From Massilia litorea (GTDB lineage Bacteria > Pseudomonadota > Gammaproteobacteria > Burkholderiales > Burkholderiaceae_D): a stretch of DNA of 64,000 bases. Position 1 is the stretch's first letter; each line of letters begins with the position of its first letter. The DNA is taken from assembly GCF_015101885.1 (NCBI RefSeq), contig NZ_CP062941.1, positions 2,790,001-2,854,000 on the forward strand, given 5' to 3'. This document shows positions 48,594 through 55,756 of this stretch, one piece after another. The notes beneath the pieces are model-generated. The model did no database searches. It was given only the letters and a program-made list of their open reading frames with translations, and had not been told where the DNA came from. A program made the position numbers and the translations under genes.

Positions 48594-49691
48594 ATGAACG
48601 TCCAAGAGTACTACCAGCACGCCCTCACCGAGCGCGGCTTCAAGTCCGATCCGGCCCAGCAGGCCGCGGTCGACCGCCTCCAGCAGGCGTACGACGACTG
48701 GGTCCAGTACAAGGCCCAGCGGTCGTCCGCTTTCAAGCGTCTCATCAACCGTCCGGACGTGCCGCGCGGCGTCTACATGTGGGGCGGGGTAGGGCGCGGC
48801 AAGTCCTTCCTGATGGACAGCTTCTATTCGGTGGTCCCGGTGGTGCGCAAGACGCGCCTGCACTTCCACGAATTCATGCGCGCCGTGCACGGCCAGCTCG
48901 ATGAACTGAAAGGCGTCGCCGATCCGCTCGACGAAGTGGCGAAACGCATCGCGCGCAAATACCGCCTGATCTGCTTCGACGAATTCCACGTCTCCGACAT
49001 CGCCGACGCGATGATCCTGTATAACCTGCTGACCGCGCTGTTCAACAACGGCGTCAGCTTCGTGATGACCTCGAACTACGAGCCGTCGACGCTGTATCCG
49101 GATGGCCTGCACCGCGACCGCATGCTGCCGACCATCGCGCTCCTCAAGGAAAAACTCGACATCCTGAACGTCGACGCCGGCAACGACTACCGCAAGCGCG
49201 CCATGGAACAGGTGCAGGCCTACTACACGCCGCTCAATGCGGCATCGGACCACGCACTGCGCGAAGCCTATTCGAAAGTCGCCGACACCGCCGACGAAAG
49301 CCCGATCGTCCACATCGAGAAGCGCGAGATCCGCGCGCTGCGCCATGCGGGCGGCGTGATCTGGTTCGATTTCGCGACCCTGTGCGGCGGGCCGCGTTCG
49401 CAGAACGACTACCTGGAACTGGCCACGCGTTTCCACACCGTGATCCTGTCCGGGATTCCCGCCATGTCGGCAGGCCAGTCGTCTGAGGCGCGCCGCTTCA
49501 CCTGGCTGATCGACGTGTTCTACGACCACAAGGTCAAGCTGATCATGTCGGCGGCGGTGGAGCCGGAGCAGCTCTACACGCAGGGCATGCTGGCGAACGA
49601 ATTCCACCGCACCGTCTCGCGTATCATTGAAATGCAGTCGCGCGAGTACATGCTCGCCGAACGGCGCGGCGCGGCCGACGCCATCGCCTGA
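48594..49691 (+). CDS. zapE: cell division protein ZapE / AFG1-like ATPase
   Basis: This is a 365-residue AFG1-type ATPase. It has Walker A GGVGRGKSFLMDSF near residue 64, a following HFHEFMRAVH, Walker B LICFDEFHVSDIADAM, and an arginine-finger region VMTSNYEPSTLYPDGLHRDR. Family members associate with the division ring (ZapE) or assist quality control of respiratory complexes. It follows lpdA with only repeats between them, an arrangement often seen in Burkholderiales. The downstream lipoprotein gene starts 22 bases after its stop. Confidence 0.92.
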   Translation: MNVQEYYQHALTERGFKSDPAQQAAVDRLQQAYDDWVQYKAQRSSAFKRLINRPDVPRGVYMWGGVGRGKSFLMDSFYSVVPVVRKTRLHFHEFMRAVHGQLDELKGVADPLDEVAKRIARKYRLICFDEFHVSDIADAMILYNLLTALFNNGVSFVMTSNYEPSTLYPDGLHRDRMLPTIALLKEKLDILNVDAGNDYRKRAMEQVQAYYTPLNAASDHALREAYSKVADTADESPIVHIEKREIRALRHAGGVIWFDFATLCGGPRSQNDYLELATRFHTVILSGIPAMSAGQSSEARRFTWLIDVFYDHKVKLIMSAAVEPEQLYTQGMLANEFHRTVSRIIEMQSREYMLAERRGAADAIA

Positions 49692-49713
49692 CCGCTCGAA
49701 CCCGAGGAAGAAG

Positions 49714-50406
49714 ATGACGAAATCACAGTCCCTGTTGCGCCATGGCGGCGCAGTGTTGATGTTCAGCCTGCTGGCCGCCTGCGCCGGCCAGCGCCCCGCA
49801 CCGGTGAGCAAGGCCGTCGCGCCGACCACCTCGGTGGCACAGGCCGACGAGCGCCTGGCGGCAGTGGCGGCCGAGCGTGCCGCGATCGGAGCGCGCTATA
49901 CTGCGCGCGAGGCGGTCTGCTACGACAAATTCTTCGTGAATAACTGTCTGGACGAGGCCAAGGAACTACGCCGCATGGCGCTGGCCGAGCAGCGCATGAT
50001 CGAGGTCGAAGCCGAACACTTCAAGCGCAAGAACACGGTCGAGCAGCGCGACAAGGCGATCGCGGAAGCCGAAGCGAAGTTCCAGGCCGAGGAGGCGAGC
50101 GCCGCCGCCCAGCCGCCGGTGGCGCCAAAGACGCTCACACCGGTGCCGCCCCCGCGCGCATCGACGGTACCGGGCCGCATCGCCCGCCGCAACGCGCGCG
50201 CCGCCCAGGAGGCCGCTGCGGAACCGGCGAATGCCGCGACGCGTGCTGCAAATGCGGCCGCTTTCGAGGAAAGGCGCCGCAAGTCCGAAGAGCGCCAGCG
50301 CGACGTCGCCCGCCGCAAGGCCGAACGCGAAGCCAAGCGCGCCGCGGAAAAGGCCAGGAAGGAAAAGGCGGAGGCCGAACAGCAGGCACCTGCCCCATCA
50401 CGTTGA
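49714..50406 (+). CDS. putative lipoprotein with charged coiled-coil tail
   Basis: This is a 230-residue protein with a lipoprotein signal peptide; the lipobox LAAC puts the lipidated Cys at position 23. The mature chain has two Cys in AVCYDKFFVNNC, followed by a long Ala/Glu/Lys/Arg-rich region that is predicted helical. It includes RRRKSEERQRDVARRKAERE and a proline-rich hinge near 135. The function is unknown. I start at MTKSQSLL, after GAGGAAGAAG. It probably shares the zapE transcript and is convergent with the phosphatase gene. Confidence 0.8.
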   Translation: MTKSQSLLRHGGAVLMFSLLAACAGQRPAPVSKAVAPTTSVAQADERLAAVAAERAAIGARYTAREAVCYDKFFVNNCLDEAKELRRMALAEQRMIEVEAEHFKRKNTVEQRDKAIAEAEAKFQAEEASAAAQPPVAPKTLTPVPPPRASTVPGRIARRNARAAQEAAAEPANAATRAANAAAFEERRRKSEERQRDVARRKAEREAKRAAEKARKEKAEAEQQAPAPSR

Positions 50407-50425
50407 CCGCAGCGTAACGTACGGG

Positions 50426-50465
50426 GTCATTGATGCTAATGGCATCAATGACGGGTTCACCGGGC
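50426..50465 (+). repeat. 40-base hairpin repeat, copy A
   Basis: It has an 11-bp stem GTCATTGATGC, loop TAATG and complement, followed by GGGTTCACCGGGC. Compared with copy B (37524-37563), two stem pairs change together, A-T to G-C and T-A to G-C, so pairing is preserved. Confidence 0.85.
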
Positions 50466-50478
50466 ATGCCCGATGAAG

Positions 50479-50514
50479 CCGTGGGCGAGGCCATTGGCCT
50501 CGCCCACCCCTACG
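50479..50514 (-). repeat. GTGGGC hairpin repeat (long-stem variant)
   Basis: The plus strand reads CCGTGGGCGAGGCC, loop, GGCCTCGCCCAC, then CCCTACG. It sits between the ends of the convergent lipoprotein and phosphatase genes, directly after the 40-base repeat. Confidence 0.78.
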
Positions 50515-50519
50515 ACCGT

Positions 50520-51317
50520 TCACTCCCGCGCCGCCACCCCAAACACTCCTGTCCCCTCCGGCAAGGCCTTCACCAGCTTCACAATCGCCATCGAGCAATT
50601 CCCACCCTTGCCCTGCGACCGTTCCCGCGCCTTGCTGATCAGCATCTCCGACGCCTGACGCGGCGTCGACCTCGCCAGCGCCGCCCCCAGTTCCGCATCG
50701 GTAAAGAAATGCCACAAGCCGTCCGAGCAGAGCAGGAACTGATCGCCCGGCGCCATCCCCATCTGCCAGCCCACCGTCACGAACGGTTCCTTGCGGCTAT
50801 TACCCAGCACATTGAGCAGCAGCTTCGAGCGGCGGTGGTTGCGCGCCGCGTCGAGCGGCAATTTGTCGAGGGAGACCAGGTGCTCGATATACGCCTCGTC
50901 GTTCGTGCGCAGCACCGGATCGCCGTTTTCGAAACGGTACAGGCGCGAGTCGCCCACATGGGCCCAGACCGCCTCGCCGTGCGGGGAGAGCAGCAGGCCG
51001 ACGAAACTGGCGTGCGCTTCCTCGCCGGTGGTGACGGCGTTCATCTTGATGACGAGGTGGGTTTCCTGCACGATGTCGCGCAGCAGCTGGGCCAGGCGCT
51101 CGGGATTGGGCGTGTCGCTCGGCTTGAAGCTGTCGAATACCTGTTTGGCCGTGTGGAGCACCTGTTCGGCGCCGGCGGCGCTGTTGATGCCGTCGGACAG
51201 CACGGCCAGCACGTGGCCCGGCGCACGCGCACCCGTCAGCATGGCGACCCGGTCGTTCTGGCGCGGGCGGTTGCCGATGTGCTGTGCGGTTCCGGCCTCG
51301 ATCTTGAAGAGATTCAT
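50520..51317 (-). CDS. PP2C-family serine/threonine phosphatase
   Basis: This 265-residue single-domain PP2C has the motifs GNRPRQNDR, VLAVLSDG, HASFVGLLL, WAHVGDSRLYRF and FLLCSDGLW. The first Asp-containing motifs that bind the metal pair are intact. The C-terminal motif that usually contains Asp-Asn is GKGGNCSMAIVKL here, so the last metal-binding Asp appears to be absent. Activity may therefore be altered. It probably dephosphorylates Ser/Thr proteins in a cytosolic signalling pathway; no kinase gene is adjacent. The ATG has no strong ribosome-binding site. Confidence 0.85.
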   Translation of the reverse strand: MNLFKIEAGTAQHIGNRPRQNDRVAMLTGARAPGHVLAVLSDGINSAAGAEQVLHTAKQVFDSFKPSDTPNPERLAQLLRDIVQETHLVIKMNAVTTGEEAHASFVGLLLSPHGEAVWAHVGDSRLYRFENGDPVLRTNDEAYIEHLVSLDKLPLDAARNHRRSKLLLNVLGNSRKEPFVTVGWQMGMAPGDQFLLCSDGLWHFFTDAELGAALARSTPRQASEMLISKARERSQGKGGNCSMAIVKLVKALPEGTGVFGVAARE

Positions 51318-51525
51318 AAACTTTGATGCTTTCCGTGGCTCAGAAGCCAATCTTTGTTGGCGGCAACGTCGCTCTGGATTAAACTATGCACCGAGATGCC
51401 GTCGCGTTGCAAGCCGTAAGCGTTAATCTGCAATGCGAATTCGGCATGCCCAGCGCCTGCCTGCGGCGCCCGCTTGCGGTCCCCGCCGCCCCGCCTTGTT
51501 GAAAAACTCGTTTGGAACCGCCATC

Positions 51526-51726
51526 ATGACCGATGTCCAAGACATCCAGCGCCGCATTATTGAACTCGACGTCGAACACCGCGACCTGGACGCAGTCATT
51601 GCCATGCTGACCGCCGATGGCCATGCCGACCAGCTCCAGCTGCGCCGCCTGAAAAAGCGTAAACTGCAGCTGAAAGACCATATCACCCTGCTGAAAATGC
51701 AACTCGTGCCGGACGTGCCGGCCTGA
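51526..51726 (+). CDS. DUF465 (YdcH-like) small protein
   Basis: This is a 66-residue protein of the DUF465 type. It is an almost fully helical pair with EHRDLDAVIAML and LQLRRLKKRKLQLKDHITLLKMQL, ending shortly after. Family members are small, abundant and of unknown role. The start MTDVQDIQRRI is chosen because the upstream frame has no DUF465 sequence. The helicase gene begins 50 bases downstream on the same strand. Confidence 0.85.
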   Translation: MTDVQDIQRRIIELDVEHRDLDAVIAMLTADGHADQLQLRRLKKRKLQLKDHITLLKMQLVPDVPA

Positions 51727-51776
51727 TTGCTTTTCGGCCTCCGGATTCAAGCTCCGCATTTAAAAAAGCACTCATT

Positions 51777-53807
51777 TTGACCGATCAATTACCTGCGCCC
51801 GGCGCCGCCGACGGCGCACCTGCCGACTATTCGCCCCAAGAACCGGCCGGTAAATACGATGCCGAGCTCGACCGCCTGTTCGGGGTCGGCGGCCCGCTCG
51901 CGCCCGCCGTCGGCACCTTCAAACCGCGCCAGTCGCAGACCGAGATGGCAAAGGCCATCGCCAGCGCGATCGACGGCCAGAAGGTCCTGATGGCCGAGGC
52001 CGGCACCGGCACCGGCAAGACCTTCGCCTACCTGGTCCCGGCGCTGCTCTGGGGCGGCAAGACCATCGTCTCGACCGGTACCAAGAACCTGCAGGACCAG
52101 CTGTTCCTGCGCGATATCCCGACCATCCGCCAGGCGCTGAAGGCGCCGGTGTCGGTGGCGCTGCTCAAGGGCCGCTCGAACTACGTCTGCCACTTCCACC
52201 TGGAGCGCACGCTGCAGAACGGGCGCCTGACCTCGCGCGACGACGTCGGCCACCTGCGCGAGATCTCGCGCTTCATCAAGATGACCAATTCCGGCGACAA
52301 GGCGGAACTGGCCAAGGTGCCGGAAAACGCCTCGGTGTGGAACCTGGTGACCTCCACCCGCGACACCTGCATGGGCGCCGAGTGCCAGTACTACCAGGAT
52401 TGCTTCGTCATGAAGGCGCGCAGGGAAGCCCAGCAGGCGGACGTGGTCGTGGTCAACCACCACCTGTTCTTCGCCGACGTGGCCTTGAAGGATACCGGCG
52501 TCGCCGAGCTGCTGCCGTCGGCCAACACCATCATCTTCGACGAGGCGCACCAGCTGCCCGATACCGCGACCCTGTTCTTCGGCCAGTCGATCTCGACCTC
52601 GCAAGTGCTGGAACTGTGCCGCGACGTGCTGGCCGAGGGCCTGGCCCATGCGCGCGGCGGTCCGGACTGGGCCAAGGTCGTCACCGTCGTCGAAAAGGCC
52701 GCGCGCGACCTGCGCCTGACCTTCCCGGAAGGCGGCACGCGTCTGTCGCTGCCGCAGGTGCCGCCGACTTCGAATTTCTTCCCGGCGCTGGACAAGCTGA
52801 AGGAAGAACTCGATGGCCTGATCGACGTGCTGGAAGACCAGGCCGAGCGCGCCGAAACGCTGGAAGCCTGCCGCGTGCGCGCGGTCGAGCTGAAGGCGGC
52901 CTACGACGCCTGGAAGGCCGATCCGAAGGCCAAGGTGCCCGAGGGCGAGCAGGCCGTGCTCTGGGTCGAGGCCTTCAACTCCTCGCTGCAGCTGCACAAG
53001 ACCCCGCTGTCGATCGCGCCGATCTTCCAGAACCAGCGCGAAGGCACGCCGCGCAGCTGGATCTTTACCTCGGCGACGCTGGCCGTCAAAAACGATTTCA
53101 AGCATTTCGCCGACCAGATGGGGCTGACGGGCGAACCGGCGCTGACTTGGCCGAGCCCCTTCAATTATGGCGAGCAGGGCGTGCTGTACGTGCCGACCGG
53201 CCTGCCGGAACCGAACTCGATGGGCTACACGGATGCCGTGGTCGACTGCGCGCTGCCGGTGATCGAGGCGGCGGGCGGGCGCACCTTCTTCCTGTGCACG
53301 ACGATCCGCGCCGTGAACCGCGTCGCCGAGCGCCTGCGCACCGAATTCGCCGAACGGGGGCTGGAGTTCCCGCTGTTCGTGCAGGGTGAGCGTGGACGTA
53401 CCGAACTGCTCGACTCGTTCCGGAATGCGGGTAACGCGGTGCTGGTGGGGAGCCAGAGTTTCTGGGAAGGCGTCGACGTGCGCGGCGATGCGCTGTCGCT
53501 CGTCATCATCGACAAGCTGCCCTTCGCCCCGCCGGACGATCCGGTGCTGGCCGCGCGCATCGAGGTGATGGAAAAGCAGGGCATGAACGGCTTCATGCAC
53601 CACCAGCTGCCGGAGGCGATCATCACCCTGAAGCAGGGCGCCGGACGCCTGATCCGCGACGTCGACGACCGCGGCGTGCTGATGATTTGCGACCCGCGCC
53701 TGATCAGCAAGCCGTATGGGCGGCGTATCTGGCAGAGTCTGCCGCCGTTCAAGCGGACCAGGGTGCAGGAAGAGGTGCTGGCCTTCTTCAAGCCGGCTGC
53801 GGAATAA
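51777..53807 (+). CDS. ATP-dependent DNA helicase, DinG/YoaA family
   Basis: This is a 676-residue XPD-like helicase. Walker A is AGTGTGKTF near residue 78, followed by a DEAH box in IIFDEAHQLPD. Four Cys in a cluster arrangement (NYVCHF, DTCMGAECQYYQDC) can hold a [4Fe-4S] cluster. The second motor domain has VLVGSQSFWEGVDVRGD and QGAGRLIRDVDDRG. It would unwind DNA during repair or replication restart. The start is TTG without a clear ribosome-binding site; the N-terminal 40 residues are Pro/Ala-rich and not conserved. Confidence 0.92.
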   Translation: MTDQLPAPGAADGAPADYSPQEPAGKYDAELDRLFGVGGPLAPAVGTFKPRQSQTEMAKAIASAIDGQKVLMAEAGTGTGKTFAYLVPALLWGGKTIVSTGTKNLQDQLFLRDIPTIRQALKAPVSVALLKGRSNYVCHFHLERTLQNGRLTSRDDVGHLREISRFIKMTNSGDKAELAKVPENASVWNLVTSTRDTCMGAECQYYQDCFVMKARREAQQADVVVVNHHLFFADVALKDTGVAELLPSANTIIFDEAHQLPDTATLFFGQSISTSQVLELCRDVLAEGLAHARGGPDWAKVVTVVEKAARDLRLTFPEGGTRLSLPQVPPTSNFFPALDKLKEELDGLIDVLEDQAERAETLEACRVRAVELKAAYDAWKADPKAKVPEGEQAVLWVEAFNSSLQLHKTPLSIAPIFQNQREGTPRSWIFTSATLAVKNDFKHFADQMGLTGEPALTWPSPFNYGEQGVLYVPTGLPEPNSMGYTDAVVDCALPVIEAAGGRTFFLCTTIRAVNRVAERLRTEFAERGLEFPLFVQGERGRTELLDSFRNAGNAVLVGSQSFWEGVDVRGDALSLVIIDKLPFAPPDDPVLAARIEVMEKQGMNGFMHHQLPEAIITLKQGAGRLIRDVDDRGVLMICDPRLISKPYGRRIWQSLPPFKRTRVQEEVLAFFKPAAE

Positions 53808-53832
53808 TCCTGACGGGCTGCTTGTTGGCCGC

Positions 53833-53866
53833 TTGAACGCGTGGGCGGGCGACCCGCCCACCCTAC
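53833..53866 (-). repeat. GTAGGGTGGGC hairpin repeat (inverted copy)
   Basis: The plus strand reads TTGAACGCGTGGGCGGG, CGA, CCCGCCCACCCTAC. It lies between two convergent genes and faces a second unit. Confidence 0.88.
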
Positions 53867-53905
53867 CGCCGGCCTCGGAATAATCGGCCGGTTTCGCTCT
53901 GACCC

Positions 53906-53935
53906 GCAGGGTGGGCGGGTTTCCCGCCCACGCGG
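53906..53935 (+). repeat. GTAGGGTGGGC hairpin repeat
   Basis: GCAGGGTGGGCGGG, TTT, CCCGCCCACGCGG. The first base triplet is GCA instead of GTA. Confidence 0.85.
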
Positions 53936-53984
53936 TGATCGTTGGCAGCGAGATCATCCGGCGCGATAGCGGAGCCGTTATCGG

Positions 53985-54959
53985 TCACGGCACGATGACA
54001 ACCTTGCCCGTCACCTTGCGCTCGGCCATGTCGTTCAAAGCCTGCGCCGTCTCGCCAAGCGCATAACGCTTCGACACCAGCGGCTTCAATTTACCTTCCG
54101 CCATCCAGCCCAGCATCTCGCGCATCGCCGCCAGGTTCTTCTGCGGCTCGCGGCGCGCAAAATCTCCCCAGAACACGCCGACCACCGAGGCGCTTTTCAG
54201 CAGCATCAGGTTCCACGGCAGCTTCGGGATCTCGCCAGCCGCAAAGCCGATCACGAGATGGCGTCCCCGGTACGCGATCGAACGCAGGGCCGGCTCGCTG
54301 TACGGACCGCCGACCGGGTCGTAGATCACGTCCGGACCGCGGCCAGCGGTGGCCGCCTTGATTGCCTCGCGCAGGTCTTCCCTGGTGTAGTCGATCAGGA
54401 CGTCGGCGCCATGCTGGCGGCAGACTTCCAGCTTCTCCGCGCTGGACGCCGCCGCGATCACGCGTGCGCCGAGCGCCTTGCCGATCTCGATCGCCGCCAG
54501 TCCCACGCCGCCGGCCGCGCCCAGCACCAGCATCGTCTCGCCCGCCTTCAGCTGGCCGCGGTCGACCACCGCATGGTGCGAGGTGCCATAGGTGAGGGTG
54601 ATCGCGGCGGCGGTGTCGAAATCCATCCCGGGCGGCATCGGCATCAGGGCGGCTGCCGGTGCGATCGCCTGCTGGGCGAAGGCGCCGGTCTGGGTGAAGC
54701 CGATCACCTGGTCGCCGACGGCGACGTTGCTGACGCCCGCGCCGAGGGCGCGCACCACGCCGGCGAACTCATTGCCGGGCGTGAAGGGCAGGGGCGGCTT
54801 CACCTGGTATTTGCCCTGTACCGTCAGTACGTCGGGAAAGTTGACCCCGGCCGCGCGCACGTCGATGGCGACTTCGCCCGGGCCCGGCACCAGGTCGGGC
54901 AGGTCCTGCAGTTCGAGGCTGTCGGGCGGGCCCCAGGCCTTGCATACGATTGCTTTCAT
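53985..54959 (-). CDS. NADPH:quinone oxidoreductase-like MDR protein
   Basis: This is a 324-residue member of the zinc-free medium-chain dehydrogenase/reductases. It has an N-terminal GroES-like part with GEVAIDVRAAGVNFPD and PFTPGNEFAGVV. The nucleotide-binding domain reads LVLGAAGGVGLAAIEIGKALGARVIAAASS, with ALNDMAERKVTGKVVI at the end. The enzymes reduce quinones or alpha,beta-unsaturated compounds with NADPH. It is divergent from the TIR-domain gene, with 181 bases between the starts. Confidence 0.9.
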   Translation of the reverse strand: MKAIVCKAWGPPDSLELQDLPDLVPGPGEVAIDVRAAGVNFPDVLTVQGKYQVKPPLPFTPGNEFAGVVRALGAGVSNVAVGDQVIGFTQTGAFAQQAIAPAAALMPMPPGMDFDTAAAITLTYGTSHHAVVDRGQLKAGETMLVLGAAGGVGLAAIEIGKALGARVIAAASSAEKLEVCRQHGADVLIDYTREDLREAIKAATAGRGPDVIYDPVGGPYSEPALRSIAYRGRHLVIGFAAGEIPKLPWNLMLLKSASVVGVFWGDFARREPQKNLAAMREMLGWMAEGKLKPLVSKRYALGETAQALNDMAERKVTGKVVIVP

Positions 54960-55140
54960 GCTGTCTCCTCCTGTTGGTTATTGGTTATCCATTCAGTTGA
55001 TTATGCCTCAGGGAACGCTAACGCTGGCATTGACCCCGCGAGGCGGACGCGTTTGTGCGCCCGCAAAATGATGAGGGAACGCGGCGCTAGAGTGATGGAT
55101 GCGCATGCGGCCCAGCAGCGTCTTGACTGGAGGAATGGCA

Positions 55141-55749
55141 ATGGCGATACGGTACGGCTGTTTCTTCAGCTACGCCCACGGGCGACACGATTTGATGAAG
55201 CGCTTCAAGAGCGCGCTGGCCGACGCATTGCGCTGCTACCTCGAACCCTATTTCGACAATGAGGACGAGCTCTTCGTCGACACCGAGCAGCTCGGCGGCG
55301 GCGATGACCTCGACGGCAAGATCGCGCGCGCGATGTGCGAGAGCGTCTGCATGATCCTCATCTACACGCCGAAATACGAGGCGCACCCGTACACGCGGCG
55401 CGAATACGCGGCGATGCGCCAGATCGAGGCCGAGCGCAGCCAGTGGTACACGCTGCCCAGCCACCTGATCATTCCGGTCATCATGACCCAGCACCCGGAC
55501 CGGCTGCCGCCGCAGATCGCGTCCTCGACCTTCTATGTGGATTTTTCGCATTTCACGATGGCCACGGCCGACCTGAAATCGAACCCGGATTTTCTACCCG
55601 ATATCGGCAAGATGGTGAAGCGGATCGCCACCCACTACCAGTACCAGAAAATGACCATGCCCCCCGGGCATGACTGCAACCAATTCGTGCTCCCCGATGT
55701 CCCACCGGAGTGGCGTGCCGTCCCGGATCTCACCTTCCCCAAAAAATGA
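55141..55749 (+). CDS. TIR-domain protein, first gene of accessory operon
   Basis: This is a 202-residue protein. It starts with a TIR-type first strand (CFFSYAH, residues 7-13) and continues with LFVDTEQLGGGDDLDGKIARAM and MILIYTPKYEAHPYTRREYAAM. Glu88 in the RREY segment sits where TIR NAD-consuming enzymes carry their catalytic Glu. A C-terminal extension (residues about 150-202) is not part of the core TIR fold. It has GGAGG with 7 bases to this ATG; a nearer ATG six bases upstream would be too close. The next gene starts 7 bases after its stop. It probably cleaves NAD or signals with the downstream protein. No adjacent known defence gene marks it as Thoeris or CBASS. Confidence 0.82.
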   Translation: MAIRYGCFFSYAHGRHDLMKRFKSALADALRCYLEPYFDNEDELFVDTEQLGGGDDLDGKIARAMCESVCMILIYTPKYEAHPYTRREYAAMRQIEAERSQWYTLPSHLIIPVIMTQHPDRLPPQIASSTFYVDFSHFTMATADLKSNPDFLPDIGKMVKRIATHYQYQKMTMPPGHDCNQFVLPDVPPEWRAVPDLTFPKK

Positions 55750-55756
55750 GGAGCTC

